From positions 25,904,558 through 25,968,557 of the forward strand of contig NC_030388.2 of the NCBI RefSeq assembly GCF_001625215.2: DNA of 64,000 bases, in the 5' to 3' direction. The stretch comes from Daucus carota subsp. sativus (lineage: Eukaryota > Streptophyta > Magnoliopsida > Apiales > Apiaceae). The position numbers were made by a program, and so were the translations under genes. Position 1 is the first letter of the stretch; every line of letters starts with the position of its first letter. The notes below the pieces were generated by a model. That model was not told the DNA's origin, did no database searches, and was given only the letters and a program-made list of their open reading frames with translations. Below, one piece after another: positions 57,101-64,000 of the stretch.

Positions 57101-60100
57101 AGAGTTGGCACGAGTGAGGAGAATGGATAGTATATTGGTTGAGAGGATTAAGAGGATAAGATGATTCACTAAAGCTAAATTTCAATGAGAAAATTTTTAG
57201 ATAAGAATTTCTGGAGACATCGAATTAGAGTAATTTATTTCTTTTAGGGTAGGTTGAAAGTTTTAGCATGAGGGAGTATTGGGGTTGGGGACAGTAGTTG
57301 GTGGTTAGGGTGCTTTTGCATGCTATTTTCTGCACAATGTTTTTATGTGTTTTCATGTCATTATTTTGCATGCTGTTTATTTGTTATTTTAGTTTGTTAT
57401 TTATCCATCTTTACTCTTTAGCTATATACTATAGCATTAGATTTTATTAATGTTTGGTGTTGCTTAAGTTGGGTTTATGCGGAAATAACCTCTCTACTTT
57501 TTGTGTGTAGAGTATGGTTTGTGTAAATCTTGCCCTTTATGCTTCTTTATGAGCGGGATACACGGGGTGTTTGGTTTAGTGTTTTTAAGAGCATCTCCAA
57601 TGGGCTCTTAACTCTAATTTAAAGAGGATGTGAAAATTTAGAGCTTCAATGGGCTCCTAGTGGCTCTTTAAAAATCTAAGAGTTTCCTCTCTCTCTCCTC
57701 TCTTTTAAAGAGCATATAGGTGCCTATAACTTATCATCATTGAATATAATATTCACTTTCTTGTAATTTTATTCACTTCTCTCTCATTCTCTCTCCAACT
57801 TTTCTCTCAAACAATAATAAAATATAAAATAAGAGCAAGTATAAAGAGTAGGGTTGGAGTTGTCACGATATTCAATGCATTAACTTGTTAGGAGCGATAT
57901 ATTATATTATTCTTTAAAATATGATTTAAGAGCACCATTGAGGATGCTCTAACTGTTGCATACTTTTTTACTTTGACCCTAAATTGTAACTATGACCAAA
58001 TCTTTTATATAATTTTTAAGCTGTATGTGAGACTATAGGCTTAGGGATACTCTATGAGTGTAATGCACTATAAAAATTGATGAAAATTATGGTGCAGATG
58101 GGTCGTGTTGATGGAGTGGTTTCGCAGGGTAATAAAAAAGAGACCGCCTATACTTGGACTGATGTACTTGAAAGAAATCCTGAACCATCTTCTGTACTCG
58201 GTTAAGTAAATCTTCTTATTGTTTTTGTAATTCTTTTCTTTTGTATACTTTTTTCCTTCTATTAAGTGACTCTATCTTACCAGCCTTGAAGGACATACTG
58301 ACATTTAACATGTATAGTAAAACAATGATTGCTCATATTTTATTTAGCAAAAAAAAATGATTGCTCATATTTATATTTATAATAATTGGGTCAATCTGTG
58401 ACATCAGTAATTGTCTTTTTTCCTATACAATATATTATTATCTATTAATTGCTAATGTTGCTATGGTTTATATACAGAAATGTGCACTTAGAGTGGCACT
58501 TCAATGTTTAAACAGAAATTACTTTTAATTGACAGATAGTGTATAATTAATATTTCTGTTTTTTGAAACATTTCTCAGCTCCCATGGTTTGATTGTCACT
58601 CTGATCTAAAGAGAACCTGGTTTTACCTTGAATTTCCTTGCACCAAAAATCTCTACCCTGCAATTTTATTGATGGTTCACTTGCCTTTTTGAATGCAGAA
58701 TTTTATAACTCATCCATTTTCTTTCATCCAACTTCTTCCCACATTAGTGTTGAGTACATCTACTTCATTGTTAACATGAGGTTCATCTTTACTTTGACTT
58801 GGGTGTAATCTGTCCTATTTCAAAAATAGTTTCATGAACTTGAGTTATTTGTAGTACAAAAGAGCTGTAAAGGTAATATTATCATGTCAACTGACTCAAC
58901 TATGTTGCTTATATCTTTGTAATATAATATATTGGAGTATGAGCTAAAGAGCCTGGAGACAAGGGAAGGGTTATTTACTCGGTTCTTGAACACAAAATTA
59001 GAGACATTTGAAGTGTTTGAAACTGATTCCATTCTGTAATCTTAGCCGGATCAATCATGTTCTCCCTGCCAGTGTAGCCTAGTGGGTACCCCTTGTCAAC
59101 ATATCGAGCCTCAACAGAGACATTGCATGTGAACATGCGAACATTTAAATTTCTGTAATTGACCTCTACACAAAAATAAAATAAATTAAGAATAATCATG
59201 TTTTTCTTGTAAATATTATCAGAAGTATCAGATATGGAAGTGTGTTTCTAAAGATACCATATCTTGTGTACTTTCTTATATATTTTTTGTGTTGTAGTAC
59301 GATGCTACTATGCAATGACTCCGTGTTGAGGTAATAGTGCTTGAATGTTGCAGAAAGTTCTTCTGATAAAGGTGAAACAAGTGCATCCCCTGCACAGCTG
59401 GAAAACACTAGTATTAGTGAGCTTCATTCAGGTCAACGGAAATATAGAGAATGTATCTACGGTGAAGAAGCTCTAAAAATATCTCCCACAGAACCATATT
59501 GCTTACGCCGTCCTATTCGCAGGGGTCATCTCAATGTATCTCAGTACTATCCTATGCAGCAGGTAATGTTAGTTCGTTGCCAATATGTTTTCTTGCATGG
59601 AATGGGGATTGATGTACACTTATCGATGATAACATAACATAGGTACTTGAAGATCTTCATGCTATCTGGGACTGGATATTAGTTGAGAAACTGCACATTT
59701 CTCAAAATGATAGAGATATGTATTCTGCTTTGCTTGTCGTGCCTGAAACCTTTGACAATCGAGGTAACTAAATCGTTATAACTCTCATTTCCCTCTGACA
59801 CCTCAATATATTTTATCATCCATCTGTTACCATGTATACAGTAAAGACTAAAGATCAATACCTCTATATTTTATGGAGACATAAAAATCTTCCAAGATAT
59901 AACACATTAACACTATATCTTTAATTTCAAATTAGTTGGTATTGTGACACTTATATGAGAATATGGCATTACTCAACGGGGCCTCTTCCCATGAACATGC
60001 TTTCAGAACTCAAATAATGTCACTATTAATTCCCTAGGTTAGTCTTTCTTTTGTTTTGAGAAGAGGTTCCACAATTATCATTTTTTTCCCATTAATATTT

Positions 60101-63100
60101 AGGTAAAGACCATTGGTGATAATTAGGACATTGCTTTTAAAAGGTAACCTATATTCTGGGCATCGATGAACTGAAGGTTATGCAGAACTGGGTTAACGTA
60201 ATAGAATCTTGAGAAAAATCCACTCAAATATTATACAGTTTTATATTAGTTTCTTGCAGAGTATCCAAAGCTTCTTTATAAAGTTCTCACTGTGCAGTGT
60301 GGCGAACATGCCATACAGTTAGTCACTAGACTATGTGCTTCACATCTTTTTGCCTTCCTTTCAGTAAAGCTTTGCATGCTATCATGGTTTTTCTATGTCA
60401 AGCTTTTTACAATTTTTAAAAAAAATTGTATGCTAAATGATGTAGTCAGTTACTTTACTATCTAGATTTTTATTTACTTAATGGCCAATGGCTTTGACTT
60501 TTTGTGGTTCTTAGAAGTAAAGGAGATGTTGACTATTGTACTACGGGATTTGGGCTTCAACACAGCTGTAGTTCACCAGGTTGGAATAGTTCCTTCAGTC
60601 ATCTAATATATCTATGTTTCTCTATCTTAAGCATATGAAGGTCTAATGAATAAATGCTGTTTAAAGACTAATATAGATCGGTTGTAGTTATCCTATAGTG
60701 TGCATTCCTTGAACTATCATTAGCGCTCCAGCCTCCAAGATAACATCTTTAATGTTGAAGTTTTGGACTTTCTTTTTATCACTTCGCGTTGATTATTGCA
60801 GATATTCCAAAAGTAAGACAATGTTGAATCTTGAACATATTATTCGTCCAAACACGTTATGTATATGAGCCTGAAAGAAAGCCGACTACATATGCTAGGG
60901 TTTATACATCTTGAGACCTTATTGTTCACCGACTATTGCTTTTTCTTCCTTTTTTTCCTTAATTATATAACATCATGTGGCACTGTTGTCTTCTAAAATT
61001 TTCTTTTTCTAGACATGCATGCATATATTTTGCCCTGATCTCCTATAAATTTATTTTTTTATATATATGTTTTGCATTATATTTACACTTTTTTTATATA
61101 TGTTTTGTTGTGGACTGATTGACCCAGGAAGGTCTTGCTGCTGTATTTGGGCATGGGTTGTCAACAGCCTGTGTTGTTAGTATGGGTGCTCAGGTGACTT
61201 CAGTTATCTGTGTCGAGGTAAGATAGAATTCTTTTAAGTACTAGGTTTCTGTTGGGCAATCTTTTATTGACAGGGTCTGTAAAGTATCTTACTACATTAC
61301 AGTAAAGTTGGAAAATTTGAATCTGGTTTACCTTTGCTGATTTTGTTTTAATATAGTATATTAAGATAAAAAAAAACTGCAGTTCCATCAATCGTGAGTT
61401 CTGGCATATACAATCAGCAGTGAGCACTGTTAACACCTAGATAGTGCTGTGACAATTGTTAACAGTAGAACAACTAGTTAAACAGTAATACAGTACCTGA
61501 TTTGTTCGATATTTTCCACATTCACTTGAAGTACCGCCATCTGTTTATTAATGTCAGTAGTAATCTGCCTTCTATATGTCGTTGCTGGTACTCAAACTTG
61601 CAGTATATCCTTGTTGCTCTCGACAAATATAATCTTACATAGATGACTAATTGACTTAAGTTTTGTCAGTATTGAGAATTTCAGGAATGATAGCCACCAA
61701 CATGTTAGTTTTGTGTATTTATCTTGCATCTCCTTATTTATTATCTTACTTTTCAGGATGGAGTTGCTTTGCCTAATACACAAATTATCTTAAATTATGG
61801 CGGAGAGGTGAACTCTTTTTTCTTTGTTCTTCAACCTTGTCCACTAATATTTTTTAAATGAATCTTATTAAATTTTCACAAGTCACTAATTTCATTAGTA
61901 TTATCTGTAACAACCACAATCTTTTATTGGATGACTGATTGAGGTAAATAAACTTAAATGAAACATTTTCGCTAGAGGAACTTATAAAACTTTTATGACA
62001 TTGCTGGCTTGCTGCACTAAATTAGTTTTGTTTCCTACCCCTCTGTTGCTGGAGCTTAATTCTTTTCTCAGTTTCTTTGCCAAGCATATAATATTGTCAG
62101 TCGTGGCTAAATATGTTACAACTGTACTTTCTAAGGATATATCAAGATGCCTTCTCTGGACTCAGAGACATCATCAAACATGGCCACCCATTCGTACTGA
62201 CACTCTCATGAAGCCTGTGGATTTGTTAATGCTGAACAGACTGAAAGAGTCCTATTGTGAGATCAGAGTGAGTATATGTTAATTGCTCTTTTGTATCATT
62301 GTTAATTTTGCCTTGTAGTATTATTTTTGTCATTTCATTAGCATTATCCAAACTTGCATGTTTGAAGAATCTTGAAGGAAAGCTTAGTAATAGCATCTAC
62401 CCTTGGCAAACTTAAATAGAATAGAGGATTGTGTTCATGGGAAAAAAATAATTATTTGTATATAAACTCTGTTGTGATAATTCCCTTGAAGTAAATAAAA
62501 ATTATAAACACTTGCGTGTTTTACTAAACTGAACAGCAGAATTAGAACTTGTATATGTGTATGTGTGTGCAATGTGTGTCTGCACATAATTAAATGTTTA
62601 TTTATATTTGTTAGCTTGTACGTTTGTACTTTGTAGTAAAGTTGATATTTTGTTACCAAAGCAATAAGTAATGTGAAAGTTCCTTCAATTTGAAGGAAGT
62701 GGGAAGCCAGGATTACCACAATAAGAGGGTGACTGAGTGGCTCCCACATATAGCTTTCGCAAAACCCTCGGGAGTAATTAATATAAACCCATTAGGAGTC
62801 AATCTGAGCACAAAGCTGCACTCATCTCTGAATACACCAAAGCTCCAAGCCACTACATGAATGAAAACAGCATATAGGGAGAACACGATCTACACTGATC
62901 AGGGTCTAATCCACTACCACATTAATTAATGGGGTTTTATATCAAACTAGCCACCCATTACGTCAAAATATCTCACTTGACCCACCCATCTCATCGGGGA
63001 CTCATTTAAGCCACTATAAACTAAATATATATCATTAAACCCACATCACTATTCATATCTCTTTACTTAATCATTTATCAAAAATTAACAGTTTAACTTT

Positions 63101-64000
63101 TTACTGCAAAACCACTTCGAGTACTTTCATAATTGTCTCGGGTATTTATCAAAATAATTTGGGAATTCCTAAAGTAACATAGCGACGTAGTTGAAAAAAT
63201 ATATAGCTATAAATATATATATTTGTGTGATCACCCTAACTATGTTGCTCTATAAATTCCCAAATTATTTTGATAAATACTAGAGACAATTATGAAAGTA
63301 CTCGAAGTGATTTTGTAGTAAAAAGTTAAACGGTTAATTTTTGATAAATGATGAAGTAAAGAGGTATGAATGATGATGTGAGTAAAATGATATATATTTG
63401 GTTTATAATGACTTAAATGAGTCCCCGATGAGATGGGTGGGTCAAGTGGAATATATTGACGTAAAGGGTAGCCTGTTTGATATAAAACCCTTGATTAATG
63501 ATAGTGTTGTTGAATACTCAACCTCTCAATGCTATCAAGGGAGAAAAGAACCTTTAGGCCACAGCTTCTTGACCACATTAATATTGATCTTACTCAAAGT
63601 GTTCCTATCTGTAAGACAATCCCTTAAGTGTGTAACACCTTATTATTAAGTTTCTGCCTTGAATTTTTTTTCCTTATATCAGGTTTTTCTGGGGAACCCC
63701 CCATCATGTACCATAAATTAAATGTGATTGGCAGACAGTAGTTATATATATGTAGAATAATTTTTTTGTCCTTTTTCTGCAGGAGGGGGAGGTTGAAGCT
63801 GTTTCTACAGTTCATTCTTATGAGGATGGCATGCCAGCTGGGTCGCACAAGACGAAACTAACCGCTCTTAACGTATTTACATATTGTTACTGTGATTTAT
63901 TGTTGTTATGTCAGATTAACTAATGTTTGTGTTATACCTACTAAATTTGACCCGATAAATCACTCATTAGGATGCATGACTTCGGAGAAAATATTATCTT
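54189..64000 (+). CDS. ARP9: Actin-related protein 9 (ARP9), 3' end outside window
   Basis: Coding exons: 54189..54191, 54279..54351, 54481..54599, 54704..54763, 55096..55161, 58098..58200, 59354..59562, 59643..59763, 60515..60579, 61128..61217, 61757..61807, 62136..62267, 63783..63872; more must follow beyond the window. The 394 residues visible read MDYLKTVIPSQLFAERG, NPGSANIRIGLAQQDTP, QVTTAQHMEREKAYDE, VLEDLHAIWDWILVEKLHI, EVKEMLTIVLRDLGF, GLAAVFGHGLSTACVVSMGA, LNYGGEDISRCLLWTQRHH and SYEDGMPAGSHKTKLTALN, matching plant ARP9, which is about 600 aa long. ARP9 is a plant-type divergent nuclear actin-related protein, thought to act in chromatin complexes. The start codon is alone on its coding exon (ATG|GTAAGA), confirmed by the MDYLK start of the family. 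Introns 5, 6 and 12 are swollen by repeats or long spacers. Confidence 0.92.
55359..55718. mobile_element. MITE with GAGCATCTCCAA ends in ARP9 intron 5
   Basis: GAGCATCTCCAATG at the left and TTGGAGATGCTC at the right, with TAA on each side (55356-55358, 55719-55721); 360 bp, non-coding. The TWA target duplication suggests a Harbinger-type element. Confidence 0.85.
56441..56615 (-). mobile_element. TRIM-like LTR end with primer binding site
   Basis: On the minus strand a short LTR-like stretch starts TGTAACATCCCACATCG (56615) and runs about 160 bp to a site TGGTATCAGAGC (56452-56441), the tRNA-Met-type primer binding site. A short LTR followed directly by this site suggests a TRIM fossil. 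No second LTR or internal domain was recognised, so it is a remnant. Confidence 0.6.
57589..57949. mobile_element. Second GAGCATCTCCAA MITE in ARP9 intron 5
   Basis: GAGCATCTCCAATGGGC at the left, CATTGAGGATGCTC at the right, TAA flanks on both sides (57586-57588, 57950-57952); 361 bp. Same end type as 55359 and 6854, though the interiors differ. Confidence 0.83.
62920..63500. repeat. 580-bp foldback (long inverted repeat) in ARP9 intron 12
   Basis: The left arm (GGGGTTTTATATCAAACTAG ... CCCATCTCATCGGGGACTCATTTAA ... TTATCAAAAATTAACAGTTTAAC) is the inverse of the right arm (GTTAAACGGTTAATTTTTGATAA ... TTAAATGAGTCCCCGATGAGATGGG ... TTTGATATAAAACCC). Arms are about 280 bp with roughly 10% mismatch around an AT-rich centre near 63200-63220. 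Transcribed as part of the ARP9 pre-mRNA it would form a long hairpin. Confidence 0.85.

Noticed and set aside
57061-57170. A stretch reading like a coding helix (GAGGCAGAGTTGGTGCAAGAGT...) in ARP9 intron 5.
   Set aside because: It does not match ARP9 and neighbouring exons join in frame without it; perhaps a remnant of another gene, but too short to support.
1-64000. tRNA, rRNA, CRISPR or bacterial-type operon features.
   Set aside because: None seen; the tRNA-like match near 23307 is only a retroelement primer binding site, and the sequence is plainly plant nuclear.

Overview
This is nuclear DNA from a flowering plant, very probably a eudicot. The evidence is spliced genes with AT-rich introns, a CASP-like membrane protein gene, the plant-specific nuclear actin-related protein ARP9, and plant transposon families (FAR1/MULE, CACTA, Tork/Tnt1-type Copia, Helitrons, Stowaway- and Harbinger-type MITEs). 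I could not assign a genus from the sequence alone.

Layout. (1) 1-3.5 kb: a FAR1/MULE-transposase-like gene whose start lies outside the window, a second gene with an OB-fold-like C-terminus, and a double hairpin. (2) 4.5-7.7 kb, minus strand: an intact three-exon CASPL5B-like gene whose first intron has collected three MITEs. (3) 9.2-51 kb: a head-to-tail array, all on the minus strand, of three-exon 2-oxoglutarate/Fe(II) dioxygenases of the 'ACC oxidase homolog / deacetoxyvindoline 4-hydroxylase-like' type. There are nine intact copies and one interrupted copy. The order by coordinate is A 9.2k, B 16.6k, C 19.3k, D 21.4-28.4k (pseudogene split by Copia), F 29.1k, E 31.5k, G 33.7k, H 36.0k, then a 9-kb CACTA element, then G' 47.1k and H' 49.5k. 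A 4.6-kb Helitron-like nest of repeats lies between A and B. (4) 51-54 kb: AT-rich repeats, including a TIR element with a 1.15-kb Helitron inside it. (5) 54.2 kb to the right edge, plus strand: ARP9, thirteen exons visible, running off the window. Its introns hold MITEs, a TRIM-like LTR end and a 580-bp foldback.

Main interpretation. The dioxygenases fall into two sub-clades. A, D and E are about 364-371 aa and have GT-AG introns. B, C, F, G, H, G' and H' are about 372-374 aa, and intron 2 begins with GC in all of them. The array records at least two datable expansion steps. First, F is a mosaic: exon 1 and its upstream flank match C, while exons 2-3 and its downstream flank match G. With D matching E, this is the product expected from one unequal crossover in intron 1 between C and G. 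Second, the G-H pair (4,429 bp) is repeated without any length change at an offset of 13,485 bp, and the second copy is joined directly to the two ends of the CACTA element. The Copia insertion in D came after the D/E duplication and is young (LTRs differ at about 4 of 706 positions). No second enzyme class is present, so this is a single-family array and not a classical multi-enzyme gene cluster.
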